From: Cydia pomonella
Lineage: Eukaryota > Arthropoda > Insecta > Lepidoptera > Tortricidae
Direction: 5' to 3'
Assembly (NCBI RefSeq): GCF_033807575.1
Contig: NC_084716.1
Location: forward strand, 6,572,001 to 6,636,000
DNA: 64,000 bases
The notes under the pieces are model-generated. The model did no database searches and was not told the DNA's origin. It saw only the letters and a list, made by a program, of their open reading frames with translations. Shown here in pieces: positions 45,008-55,022 of this stretch (position 1 is the first letter of the stretch; every line of letters starts with the position of its first letter). The translations under genes were made by a program, and so were the position numbers.

Positions 45008-45013
45008 TTTATT
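45008..45013 (-). terminator. Poly-A signal of the ankyrin gene
   Basis: AATAAA on the minus strand (plus tttatt) 50 nt after the stop codon of 45064-45606. Confidence 0.7.
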
Positions 45014-45063
45014 GCACTCACATATAAAAAAAACATGAACAAACCACATGTGATTCCTCGTCT

Positions 45064-45606
45064 TCAAACGCTTTTGCTTCTCTCGTATTGGCTCTGAAGT
45101 GGAACATTCTGATCATCAGTTCCTGCATCGTCAGTCGCTTCCGAGTCCCAATTAACATCGTCGTCGTTCTCGAGGAGATTCACGATACTTAGGGCATTTT
45201 GTATTATTGCCATATCATGCGGCGTGAAGTGATTTTGATTAGTTGTCTCTAAATCCACGTCTCGTCGCTTGCTTAACCACTTGACCAGCTCGTAATCTTT
45301 GTTGTTAACTGCATAGTGCAGCGGTGTCTCATTAGTATTATTCTTCGCATTTATGTTAGCTCCAAGATTGACGAGAACATCAATGACTTCAATGGCCAAA
45401 TGTCCTCTGTGTTCGCCGGCTGCGATGTGAACACACGTTTCACCTCGAAAATTCGGCTCTTGAAGAAAGGATGCTATGTCCTCGTCGACGTTGTCCCGAA
45501 TGCGACGCAACAGCATCACCGTTCCTTCCCTCGCTATCTCGTGAAATATGTTTACTCCCGTTGCGTTATTTTTCTTGAACAATCTCACTATTGGTGACTC
45601 TGTCAT
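45064..45606 (-). CDS. Bracovirus-type IkB-like ankyrin protein (vankyrin)
   Basis: 180 residues from ATG 45606, uninterrupted. The N-terminal NIFHEIAREGTVMLL opens the ankyrin stack; following repeats are GETCVHIAAGEHRGHLAIEV with LVNLGANINAKN, then ETPLHYAVNNKDYELVKWLS and FTPHDMAIIQNALSIVNLL. The tail is acidic (ENDDDVNWDSEATDD). Short size, four ankyrin units with no N-terminal phosphodegron or C-terminal PEST, and the NIFHEIAREG opening are what I know from bracovirus vankyrins. These mimic IkB and bind NF-kB factors in the cytoplasm to dampen immunity of parasitised caterpillars. A TATA-like box lies upstream and AATAAA follows about 50 nt after the stop. Origin by transfer from a parasitoid-wasp virus is inferred; an insect cactus-like fragment is a less likely alternative. 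Confidence 0.8.
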   Translation of the reverse strand: MTESPIVRLFKKNNATGVNIFHEIAREGTVMLLRRIRDNVDEDIASFLQEPNFRGETCVHIAAGEHRGHLAIEVIDVLVNLGANINAKNNTNETPLHYAVNNKDYELVKWLSKRRDVDLETTNQNHFTPHDMAIIQNALSIVNLLENDDDVNWDSEATDDAGTDDQNVPLQSQYERSKSV

Positions 45607-45654
45607 GTTTACTTACAGAGTAAACCGCAAGTTTTGACGCGCAATGCGTTACTG

Positions 45655-45695
45655 CACGAGTGAGACATTTCGCTTACTTCAATGAATATTTATGC
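45655..45695 (-). promoter_or_regulatory. Candidate core promoter of the ankyrin gene
   Basis: Minus-strand ATAAATA at plus 45687-45693, followed 32 nt downstream by TCACTC (A at 45661), a spacing compatible with TATA box and initiator. The predicted start is 55 nt before the ATG. Sequence-only support. Confidence 0.35.
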
Positions 45696-45699
45696 ACCT

Positions 45700-46458
45700 T
45701 GATTCCAGATGTGATGTTAATTATGTTTACAATCACGGCGAAAACAGCTTCACTATCAGGACACAGTGACATTTTTGTTATGGCTATCTCGACACCTGAT
45801 TAAACGATGCAATTTTAAAAACAATAAAATTGACATGAACGTTGGCTCGTACGATTATCATGTGATGCTTCTCTTATGGCAATTTGGTGGCGAGTTGACT
45901 AGCCAAAAGCTATCCTAGATTTACCATAGCTCTTTATTATTGCTCGTGACTGTGGTATTATATATATGACTCTTTAAATATAATTATATTTTTTAAATAG
46001 GTATATATTGTAAATAGCTATAGGTATGTAGCTAGAAGTATATCGCTGTAGGCATAGCAGCTAAAGACTATGCGGAAAGAGTGTATGAAAATAGGCTGCG
46101 GTAGGATAGTGGGTGGCTACCATATCTGCCACACTCTGGTAAAGGCTCTTCCAGTTGGAATCTAGTGACCATCGAGGGCTCGTTCGATTTGTCTAGGCTA
46201 GAAAAATCCAATGAACCATGTTTTGAGAAAGTTATTCCAATTTTCGAACTTTCGTAGCCCCAAATATATGCCTCTATAGGATGTATAGTTTTCATGTTGT
46301 CTTTCTGAACTTTCGTATTTGACCAGGTCATGATAGGTTGTCCGTATCGAGGGATATCGAAAAGCGACCAGAAGCCTTTTGGTTTTGAGTTCGGTGGACA
46401 CTTTGCTCGTTTGATTTATTGGCGTAGATCCTTAATTTGAGTGTGAGTGGACCCAGTA
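45700..46458. other. No gene seen
   Basis: Region 5' of the ankyrin gene. Small frames at 46068-46401 on the minus strand show no domain. Confidence 0.5.
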
Positions 46459-46588
46459 GGCTTGGCACATAATGGGCGCGACGGTATCTCGCGGCGAGAT
46501 AGGCTACCCGTCTTTTTCTATGTAAATTAGAGAGGGACGGGTAGTCTATCTCGCCGCGAGGCCCTGTCGCGCCAATCATGTGCTAGCC
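46459..46588. repeat. Palindromic MITE
   Basis: ggcttggcacataatgggcg with cgacggtatctcgcggcgag at the left pairs with ctatctcgccgcgaggccct and gtcgcgccaatcatgtgcta at the right. The inner arms gctacccgtc / gacgggtagt flank an AT loop. No ORF. Confidence 0.85.
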
Positions 46589-46689
46589 CGGCAGTAAGTC
46601 TTTGCCAGGTCTTTTCTTCTCATTCATAAATCCTCCGTTGACATAGTCGAATAATTCGTCAAAAAAAAAGAAAAACATCGGCTGTTTCT

Positions 46690-47016
46690 TTGCTTGACGG
46701 ATCTAGTATCGTGTCGTGTCTTGACCCAATAGGGGACAGGTCAGTACCTCAGCGATCGAATGTAGGAAAGAACATATTCCTTATTTTAATGAACGATCTT
46801 CCCCTTGAATCGTCGATTGTGGATTTTGTAATTGGTATTTGCGCCATAGTAAATGCAGACAGCGGGGACCAGTTAATAAAAAATGTTCATTATGTGACAC
46901 GCCTATCCGAATGGTTCACAGCAAACGGAATTATATTAAATCTACATAAATTATGTGTAACGGAGTTCAACTTGAGGCAGACTCGAGACGCTGTTGTCAA
47001 CGCAAAATACCTCTGA
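46690..47016 (+). pseudogene. Degenerate LINE reverse-transcriptase fragment
   Basis: The frame contains VPQRSNVGKNIFLILMNDLP, LESSIVDFVIGICAIVNADS and YVTRLSEWFTANGIILNLHK. This is the RT stretch 'VPQGS-x-LGP-x-LFL-x-x-NDLP ... YADDT ... L-x-x-WF-x-x-N-x-L-x-LN-x-x-K' with the glycine-serine, LGP and YADD residues mutated. The enzyme cannot be active. The element's ends are not visible. Confidence 0.7.
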
Positions 47017-47040
47017 TCTCTTGTCCACGACACGGTTGTT

Positions 47041-47070
47041 CAACCGTACGGTGTGTCAGCCGTACGGTTG
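47041..47070. repeat. Perfect 11-bp-stem hairpin
   Basis: caaccgtacgg / ccgtacggttg around an 8-base loop (tgtgtcag). It sits between the LINE RT fragment and a Harbinger fragment, so it may be a transposon end. Confidence 0.7.
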
Positions 47071-47295
47071 AAAAAACGTGCTAGCTTGTACATGACACGG
47101 CAAAATCACCGGGCGAGGCATTGGCTAAGTACTGGCTTTAGCGCGCTAGTAGCGCTTTTTACCCCGGGCTGTGTAGGACGTGCTGCGTCATGAATTTTCT
47201 TACGAAAAAAAAGATTATCGTTGCTTATTTTACATATATAGGAAACGGAAAATAGAAAAAAAAAGGGAAAGAAGGTTTTGGATACATCCGATTTT

Positions 47296-47502
47296 AGAAA
47301 AAAAGGGAGGAATATGGCGCGTTTCATACACTTTTCAAGAATCAATTGAGAGAAGATGAAGACAAGTTTTACAATTATTTTAGAATGCAGAAAACTACAT
47401 TCGACAACTTGCTCCAAAAATTATCCCAGAAACTAAAACATCAAGATACTTTTATGCGACAGAGTATATCGCCCGCAGAAAGATTGGCTGTAACTCTGAG
47501 GT
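47296..47502 (+). pseudogene. PIF/Harbinger transposase exon 1, copy A
   Basis: Translation gives EDEDKFYNYFRMQKTTFDNL, LQKLSQKLKHQDTFMRQSIS and PAERLAVTLR, ending exactly at a GTAAGT splice donor. It parallels exon 1 of copy B at 48390-48761 (FNLLALVTPLIKKHDTVMRR, SPHERLSATLR). No exon 2 follows here. The next sequence is an accessory-gene remnant on the opposite strand. Confidence 0.75.
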
Positions 47503-47631
47503 AAGTACAAAATTAAATGACATATTTTAGTTTAAAATTATTTATTGCACACAAACAATATAATATTACTTATTATTATTAATTATTACTTTAAGAACAA
47601 GTAAATACAAAAATACATTACACTGAATATG

Positions 47632-47870
47632 CTACTCGAATGCGGCGGTACTAAAATCGAATTCGTCTTCAATAGAACCTTGAGAATCTGCCGAGATACT
47701 TTCCGCATTTACACTATGTGCAGATAATTTCGATTCGGGTCGGTAGTGTATTGGCTCGAAACCAGAACCGTGTCCAAAATCATGAGAAGACGTCTGTGGA
47801 CGACTTATTCCAAAGCCCGATCTAGCAGCTGTAGAATATCCATATGTTGACGATTGCGCGCGTTATATGT
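47632..47870 (-). pseudogene. Harbinger accessory protein C-terminus, copy A
   Basis: The minus frame gives QSSTYGYSTAARSGFGISRP, QTSSHDFGHGSGFEPIHYRP and SISADSQGSIEDEFDFSTAA, with the stop at 47632-47634. It occupies the same position and orientation, just past the transposase exon 1 donor, as the better preserved accessory frame at 48864-49588, and has a similar Ser/Gln-rich composition ending in acidic residues. Direct homology is weak, so the call rests on position. Confidence 0.5.
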
Positions 47871-48863
47871 ACATAGTTTTATACGTGACTGTAATTGTAA
47901 TTGAATAACTTATGTACTTAATCAGCAAACTTCATTTAATTTCGATGTGCTTTAAAGTTTAGTTACGCGACACGATTACATAAAGCGCATCATTACAGTT
48001 TTTAAAGGTTAGGCAATTTTAATGGATTGCAATCTGTTGATTTCTCATGGGAATCGAAACGAATATAATATATGTAGGTATATATTTAAGCACATTAAAC
48101 AACATCAGCATCACCTACCGATTGTAAATTGTTTAAACATTTAGTGCATAAATCACAACACCTACTACTACTACTTAGCTAGAATAATGTACATTACGAT
48201 CGAAAAGACACATCCACTACCTAAAGCCCGCTACACACGTTAACGATATATCGTAGCGATTTCAGACTGTGCAGATAAATCGAACGTCCCTAGTGTCTCC
48301 ACACGCCTCCGATATCGGCGTCGATCGGCAGTTCTCCGCAGAGTCTCACGCAAGAAACACGCATTATGGAAGATGATGACGCGTATGTTTAAAGAAAAAA
48401 AAGGCGCGGAGTGTGTGGTGTAAAGACTGGCTCATGAAAAGGAAGCGATTTTCTCATACCAACTTATTAAATGAGTTGAAATTTGCTCCGAAAAATTGGC
48501 ATAATTACTTGAGGATGAATGAAGAAGCATACTTTAATCTGCTGGCTTTAGTTACTCCACTAATAAAGAAACACGACACTGTAATGCGAAGAAGCAATAA
48601 GTCCTCATGAAAGATTATCTGCTACACTGCGATTTTTAGCTACAGGACGTTCCTACGAATGTATGAAGTTTTCTACAATAATATCACCGCAAGCTCTTAG
48701 TCAAATCATTCCTGAAACCTGTGATGCTTTGTACGAGGTTCTACGGAAAGAGTACTTAAAGGTAAGCATGAGACATAAAAAATACTGTAATCATCAAATT
48801 ATTTATCAATTAAACTTACACGACGTATCACCACCAATAATGCTGTTTAGGTGTCGTCACATT

Positions 48864-49588
48864 TTACAAATTATCATTTAAATTACTTAAATAGGTAGCA
48901 ATTGTGTTATCAGATCGTGCATCCTGATCAGGCTGTAATGGTGATGTAGATTCCATAGATGATACACTTGAGGATTCATAGTGGACTACAGCATGTTCTT
49001 GAAAGCTGTGTTGGTTAGCTTGTAAGGCATATTGGCTTTCAGTGTGTGGTTGAGTGAAAAGGTTTTGAGTGTTTGGCTGAGTGAAAAGGATTTGAGTTTG
49101 TGGCTGAGTGTAAAGGTTTTGAGTGTGTGGCCGAGTGGAAAGGTTTTGAGTGTGTGGCTGAGTAAAAAGGGCTTGTGTGTGTGGCTGACTGGAAAAACCA
49201 GTGTTGGGAAAGTCAATTTTTTCTTACAGTGTGTGACATAGTTAAGCTACCCATTTCAGCCAAGAACAGAGTTTCGTTAATTATTTTTTCTGCTATGATT
49301 CTCTGTTCTTTTGGTAACTCTTGTAGTTTCATCCCAACATTTTTTCCAAAAACCTCAAAACGATTGTCGGGGAGTTTGGGCCGTTTAAAATGATCATTTA
49401 CGGACTTAAGTACGTCTTCGGTTAATGTATTTCTTCCTGGTCTTGGCCGACGGACGGTTCGGGGTCGGTGTGTCTCGTTCGCTGTCCGAATAGTTCAGTG
49501 TTGGTGTATCTCGATCGCTGTCAGAACGGTTTGGGGTCGGTGTGACTTGTTCGTTGCTCGTTGAGTCGTTGCTGGCGGTCGACTGATT
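48864..49588 (-). pseudogene. Harbinger accessory protein with BESS-like motif and 9-aa repeats
   Basis: A minus-strand exon begins after a ttctacag acceptor (49588). It reads SNEQVTPTPNRSDSDRDTPT, then after a shift FGKNVGMKLQELPKEQRIIA and EKIINETLFLAEMGSLT, a BESS-type dimerisation motif of MADF-BESS proteins that accompany PIF/Harbinger transposases. After another shift come six repeats of QPHTQNLFT (27-bp period, 49040-49195) and a Ser-rich tail ending at the stop 48864-48866. The MADF DNA-binding exon is not found upstream. The whole frame lies inside the transposase intron on the other strand. Confidence 0.65.
49040..49195. repeat. 27-bp tandem repeat, ~6 copies
   Basis: gtgtgtggctgagtgaaaag plus gttttga repeats with substitutions, period 27 bp (nine codons). 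It encodes the QPHTQNLFT repeats of the accessory protein on the minus strand. Confidence 0.85.
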
Positions 49589-50456
49589 CTGTAGAATAGA
49601 AGAAATATTATGTTACTAAAATAATATTAATCATGTACTCATTTTGTTACAGTTTCCCAAAACAGAACAAGATTGGAGAATAATAGCGAGAGAATTCGAG
49701 CAGAAGTGGAACTTCCCTCACTGTTTAGGTGCCATTGATGGTAAGCACGTTGAAATCGTGCCTCCAAGTAACAGTGGCTCGTTTTATTATAACTATAAAC
49801 ATAGACACAGTATGGTATTGCTGGCAATCGTTGATGCAAAATACAGATTCCTGTTAGTTGATTTTGGAACAAATGGAAGGGTTTCTGATGGTGGAGTATT
49901 GTTGAATACGAAATTTTATGAAAAACTTGAAAGGAAGACGTTAAATATTCCTACAGCAGAAAGGTTGCATCCACGAATACTGCCGTATGTATTTGTAGCT
50001 GATGACGCGTTTCCTCTGAGAAAGGACATGATAAAACCATTTCGGCAAAATGACTTAGACAGTAGAATTAAGAAGATATATAATTATCAGACATCGCGAG
50101 CACGCCGCATTGTCGAAAACGCATTTGGGATAATAGCGGCAAGGTTCAGAATTTACAGAACACAAATGAACCTGTCGCCTGAAACTATTGGGTCAGTCGT
50201 AAGAGCAACCTGTGCTTTGCATAATTATTTGACGTCATCATCGCTTTCATACGCTTCTTCAGAATGTTTCGATATTGAAAACTTTGAAGAAGGTACGATA
50301 ACGTCAGGACTCACAACAAGAGCGTCAACACTTGAACCATTACAAAGAACTATACAAGGCCGTGCACCTCAAATAGCTAATCAAATAAGAAGTCAATTTA
50401 TGACGTATTTTGTAAGTGAAGGAAAAGTTCCTTGGCACGACAATTTCATTCATTAA

Positions 50457-50996
50457 TGTCAAGCAAAATGGTCTGCACCTTGTATTTGTGTATAATATTT
50501 TTTTTTTTCATTATAATTATTTTTATAATAATTTATTATTTATTTACCATTATTTTGCCTCTTCCTTTGCATTCCTTAGTTCCATACACACGTTTTTCCC
50601 CACTCTGTCCGTCTGTCTGTCTGTCACAACGTGAAATATCTCAGGAACTACTTGTGCTATCAACTTGAAATTGATATAGCTAATATAGATATAGCTAATC
50701 CACGTGTATGGAAAATTTAAAAATATATTGTTCATTTCTATAAAAAAGGACGGTAAAAGGGGGGGGGGGGGGATTCAAAAAGTTTAAAGTCTAGTTTGTG
50801 TTGATTTTTTTTCCTTTAAATTTATATAGAAGTATTCTGAAAGTACCTTCTAGCAAATAAAAAAAGAATTATCGAAATTGGTTCACTTGATAAAGAATTA
50901 TCTCTGAAAAACCAACATAGATCTTTTCTTAATAAAGTTTGGTGAAAGTTTGTACGGAACCCTCGGTGCGCGAGACAGACTCGCACTTGACCGGTT
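50457..50996. repeat. Non-coding repeat with (G)14 run and GGTTCCGTA-type 3' end
   Basis: Includes tgtccgtctgtctgtctgtc (about 50606), a 14-G run at 50759-50772 and, at the right, tacggaaccctcggtgcgcg followed by agacagactcgcacttgacc and ggttttttg, the usual right end of this repeat family. It cuts into the piggyBac fragment. Confidence 0.65.
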
Positions 50997-51530
50997 TTTT
51001 GTATTACCGTCTCCAACGACAAAGCAAAGAGACATTTTGCATTTAATAGAATACACAAAAGTTTTACCCTCCTTGCAATACCTGCAACGTGCCCTTGCTA
51101 TTGCGTTTTCAGAAAAATGACCCACATTATCATACCGCACGCTTTCTGTTGGTCTTTCTACCACAGACTTTTGTATTATAAGTTTTTGTGGCAAACTATT
51201 TCCAGTTTCATATATAACAGTCTTTCCTGCTCTACACAAACCTTCATGTAACTCGTACCGGAAATGTTTTAATGGTTTCTTTTCGTCGTTATGACTTCTG
51301 TACAGGATCCAGGCATTGTTGATGCACATGTCTAATAATTGAGAAAATATTGCCATATACCATCTACGGGTTTTAAAGGGGGTCCGATATAGGGCAATCA
51401 GCATATCTGCCAAATCTACCCCGCCCATGTGCTTGTTGTACAGTTTGACAACTTGGGGACATTGAACATCTACTTTTCTTTTACTCTGTTTAGAGTACCT
51501 CCGAATTGTTTCCATTGGGTGAGAGTCCAT
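50990..51530 (-). pseudogene. piggyBac-type transposase C-terminal fragment
   Basis: The frame contains VKLYNKHMGGVDLADMLIAL, YRTPFKTRRWYMAIFSQLLD and MCINNAWILYR, the end of the piggyBac DDE domain with the conserved 'YN-x-x-MGGVD-x-x-D' motif. This is followed by a cysteine-rich tail, RARCRYCKEGKTFVYSIKCK and MSLCF. The tail is cut near 50996 by the GGTTCCGTA-type repeat, so the final cysteines are missing. The catalytic aspartates upstream and the N-terminus are gone. Confidence 0.85.
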
Positions 51531-51669
51531 GAAAGAACTAATAATAATATGTATTATTGAAAGAACTAATAATAAATGGTATTTAGAAATCCTTGAAATA
51601 AATGGGATTAAATAATCGCTTACTATAAATTTGAGGAAATTAATGAAACACGAAATAACTTAAATAAAG

Positions 51670-52139
51670 TTTATTAGGCCAACATAATACAAAATATAAA
51701 GTAGTACCATTTAACTTTAGATGAACAGTTCTATAAACTCGCACTGCAACCACATACTTTCTTCGAAATTTTATTTATTACCCCTTCAGTGCAGTCAATA
51801 ATCTCATCATAGCTATCATTGGCCACGTACTGCGCGCTCAGGAGCACCTTCTCGTCTTGCTCGTTTGTATCTGGAATGCCATCTCGAATATCTATAATTT
51901 GGATTCTTACAAGCTTGTTGCCTTTTCCTGCTTCATTATTTATCACGAAACATGGTGGATATACAATGTATCGTTTAGTGACTTTATTATTGACTTTTGT
52001 TGTCCGTTTCTTTAGTTTGGATTTTGAATAGAATTCTTGACTTTTTTATATAAGTCGCTGTCATCGAATTCTTCTGGAAGCACAAACTCTTGTGCGTATT
52101 GTGAAAAAGGGATGTGGACGTCTTCGGTATCTCCCATTT
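51670..52139 (-). pseudogene. Unrecognised small gene with poly-A signal, one frameshift
   Basis: ATG 52139 opens MGDTEDVHIPFSQYAQEFVL, PEEFDDSDLYKK, an acidic N-terminus. A one-base shift in an A-run near 52040 moves into the frame YSKSKLKKRTTKVNNKVTKR followed by YIVYPPCFVINNEAGKGN and ending KISKKVCGCSASL at 51731. AATAAA lies at 51670-51675. The predicted product would be about 135 residues, acidic then basic. I recognise no domain. It could be a small host gene, or an accessory frame of an unidentified transposon. Confidence 0.4.
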
Positions 52140-52846
52140 TTTGAAAATCTATAACAAAACGGAGAATTTAATTTATTTATAGGTTTATTTTTGAAGTTTA
52201 GTTTTAATTACTACTTTCTATTTTTTAAGTAGATTTATTTTAAAATTGTATAATTAGTATATGTTTGAATAAATAAATCCATATACTTACATAAATTTAT
52301 ATAATATAAAAAATGTACATTTTGCAATAAAAAAGAGAAAAAATAGTTTGATAAATACAGTTAAAAATAATATGAATATTCATAAATTATATACACAAAT
52401 AATTTGATGTTTATTAGATTTTTTAAATCAACTTACCAGGTCAGCTCGTGAGAAAGCGTGTGATGTTATTCAAATGTTAGCAATTAAACATTACTATGCG
52501 CTTATAAAGGTTAGCTACTGTTTGTTCAGCAAAATGTAAATGCGCAATAGTGTTATATGATATCCTAAGCTTTACACGTGGATACTTGTATACCTAAAGC
52601 AAGTCACAACTTGTTTCTGTTTCATCACATCACGTGGTTTCAGATAGAAACGTCTATAAATAAACTGGCTTTAAAAAGGGTTAAGGTGAATTATAATGAA
52701 AACAACAAAATAACAAGATAATACATTTATTTATAATAAGACATCATTCATCAGTAAAATATTAACCAAATTACACATAATGGAGTCAAAAATACAGTAC
52801 GTTTAAATCTTAATATTTATGTATGCTTATGTCAATAAATTAACAA
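52140..52846. other. No gene seen
   Basis: Very AT-rich, no domain-bearing frame and no recognised repeat. Confidence 0.5.
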
Positions 52847-53233
52847 TTAAACATTAAGTATTGAGATATGTCCCCAAGCTTTTGTGGATTTTTGGTTGTC
52901 AGAAATCATACGCTTGTCGTCATTAGCTGAAAGAGCAATTTTATTTACACTTTCGGTAAATATGTTGTGCTTAATGGACTTAAATAAAATGTTTCTTCTT
53001 TTTATTACATCTCCTTCAAATAATGATTTCTCGTAATTTGAAAACTTAAATTTGCTTGTTGTAATGAAAGGTTCTCTCACACCCTTAGCTTTTTTAATAA
53101 CTTTATCAATGGTTTTAATACAATAAACTTTTGAACGCAGCCCTACAAACTCTTTAATCATTTTTCCTTTCATTTCATCATTAAAAAGTCCAGGTATTTT
53201 TTTATTTGGAACTGGCAGTTCTATAATATGCAA
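52847..53233 (-). pseudogene. Type-B DNA polymerase (Polinton/adintovirus-like) C-terminal end
   Basis: 128 codons. From residue 6 the frame matches the end of the protein-primed DNA polymerase family carried by Polintons and related viruses: PVPNKKIPGLFNDEMKGKMI, KEFVGLRSKVYCIKT, KKAKGV and, at the end, KIALSANDDKRMISDN...GHISI. No palm motifs are present. Just upstream (53593-53200) a separate start codon, a GTATGT donor and a TTTTTAG acceptor define two short unrelated exons that end in a stop at about 53200. The N-terminal part of the same family lies on the same strand at 58200-61703. Confidence 0.7.
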
Positions 53234-53239
53234 GCAATT

Positions 53240-53783
53240 GTCGACGACTTATAATGATATTCTCAGAAGATGAACCTAAAAACAAAGAAAAAATAAAAAA
53301 AAACTGTTTTCGTGATTTTTACTTCCAACTGATAATTGTCTAATAAAAAACAAATTAGCACGTATTAGCAACCTAAACTATCAAAATAGTTTAGCTAATA
53401 TGTTTGTCTTTACTATAATATTCATTCAGTAGTCAGATTCTATTGAATATTGAACTTTATACACTAATATAAGTAACCAACAGGTAAAAATTCGATTGTA
53501 AATTAACTTTTTTTTTCCTGTGTATAAACAAACTGAAAAGTATGAACATTCATGTTAAATATATAGTTACATACCTCCAGCTTCACAATCCATTATATAA
53601 ATCACACCAAACAACTTCAAAACAATAGAATATGTTATATAAATACACTTAGTTTTAACAAGTAATTAACCTTTGGTCAGAAGTCGATACTTCGTTAATG
53701 TGGGTAGTTATGAAAACGTTCGTTTAAATTGTTATGAGGGTTGTCATTCAATCTTAGGAACGATACAGATACAAAAAATAAAG
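53240..53783. other. No clear gene; possible tiny exons
   Basis: Minus-strand ATG at 53593 with GTATGT donor at 53574 and an acceptor near 53276 would join 7 and 24 residues (ENIIISRRQLLAYYRTASSK near the end). Otherwise AT-rich. Confidence 0.2.
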
Positions 53784-55022
53784 TCACGTGACTATTATCG
53801 TTGATTTGGTACATTGGACTTTTGGCCAGAAATTTAGGAAAATCCGCCTGTGTGCCACGGTTAATTGCTCTCTTTGAAGAATGAGAGTGCAGTCATACAA
53901 CGGCTTCAGACAAGTTATGAATTGCTCGATTTCTTCCCAAAACTGACCTGAGGCTAATCTGGAAACCTCGTGTATATTTTCACAAAATTCTTTTAATGAT
54001 TGAAGACGTACGAGCATATCATATTTTGAGGTCCATCTTGTTGCGCAATCAATAATAGGTACTTTCAAATGTGCTATTTTCAATAGATTCCTGTTTGTTG
54101 GAATAAGCAGAATCTTTGCAATCTTCCTGGCTAGGTCTAAAGTTACTTGGACCTCAACACTTTCATTGATAGCGTCTTTAATTGCTAATTGTAAAGTGTG
54201 TGCTGCGCATAACATACCCCTCACTTTGTGAGTGTCATTACTAACAGCATTTTGTAGCAAAGTCGACTCGAAATTGGCAGTTTCTTCTGATACTTCATTC
54301 AGCTGATCATCTTCTTCATCGCTAGACATATCAGGGTCAGAATTATCTGTAGTGTCTTCAAATAAGTCTTCGGAACAATAATTACCCTTTAACAATTTAA
54401 CCATTTTTTTCATATTTGACCCGTTGTCAGTAGTCAAAGAGTAAATTTGATCAGTCGAAATATAGAACTCGGATAGTATTTCTAACAGTTTTTCTTTTAA
54501 AAATTCGGCCGTTTGATTTTGAAAAATTTCTGCAATTGCTAAATTTCTGACTATAATCTTATCGTTATTCAGATACTGAATATTAACTCCGAAGAATTTG
54601 CGTTCCGAGCAAGTAGCTGAATCTACTTTTAGGCTGATCAATTTTTCTCGAATCTCCGAAGCAATTTTTAACTTAATTTGGTACGCTGTTTCTGGTATCA
54701 ATGCCCGAACTGATTTTTCGTTTATTACTTTGATTTGAGATTGAGCATTTAAATCTATTGGTTTTGTTACTCTTGGTGCCGTTGCTGCCAGTTTCATAAA
54801 TTTTCTGAACGGAACGTCACTTACTAATGCAAGAGGGCGACCATGGACGGCAATTAACTGCATGCATAAATCTTTAAGATTTTCTACACGATTCTCATCC
54901 TCACTCTTTGTAGAATTCTCGCCTGAAAGTCTTGATGCTTGATTTGATTTATTTATATGTATAATTTCATTGTATTCCGGTAAATGCCTTGTTGATAAGT
55001 GACATTTGAGGTTGCTGGTGTG
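53784..55022 (-). pseudogene. hAT transposase, 3'-truncated
   Basis: The exon starts after a tttcttgcag acceptor with GKHTSNLKCHLSTRHL, the second half of a BED zinc finger. The body has KVDSATCSERKFFGVNIQYL, YSLTTDNGSNMKKMVKLL (catalytic-region D), MLCAAHTLQLAIKDA and RWTSKYDMLVRLQSLKEFCE. This order is that of the hAT RNase H-like domain. The frame stops at 53784 before the C-terminal dimerisation (hATC) region, which is missing, and the first BED exon was not found. There are no TIRs at the ends. Confidence 0.85.

Larger units (their letters stand above)
48230..50456 (+). mobile_element. PIF/Harbinger element, copy B (boundaries approximate)
   Basis: Contains a two-exon transposase on the plus strand and an antisense accessory frame within the transposase intron. 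A candidate left end aaagcccgctacacacgtta begins near 48231. I did not find a matching right TIR after 50456, so that end may be lost or altered. Confidence 0.65.
48390..50456 (+). pseudogene. PIF/Harbinger DDE transposase (DDE_Tnp_4), frameshifted
   Basis: Exon 1 ends at 48761 before GTAAGC; exon 2 starts at 49653 after ttttgttacag, joining EYLK to FPKTEQDWRIIAREFEQKWN. Exon 1 holds WCKDWLMKRKRFSHTNLLNE and IISPQALSQIIPETCDALYE. Exon 2 (268 codons) holds GAIDGKH (first D), VFVADDAFPL (second D) and RARRIVENAFG (E), the catalytic triad, then ATCALHNYL. An extra base near 48594 shifts exon 1 and another shift lies near 48390, so the copy is dead unless these are assembly errors. The intron (48762-49652, 891 bp) contains the antisense accessory frame. 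Confidence 0.85.
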
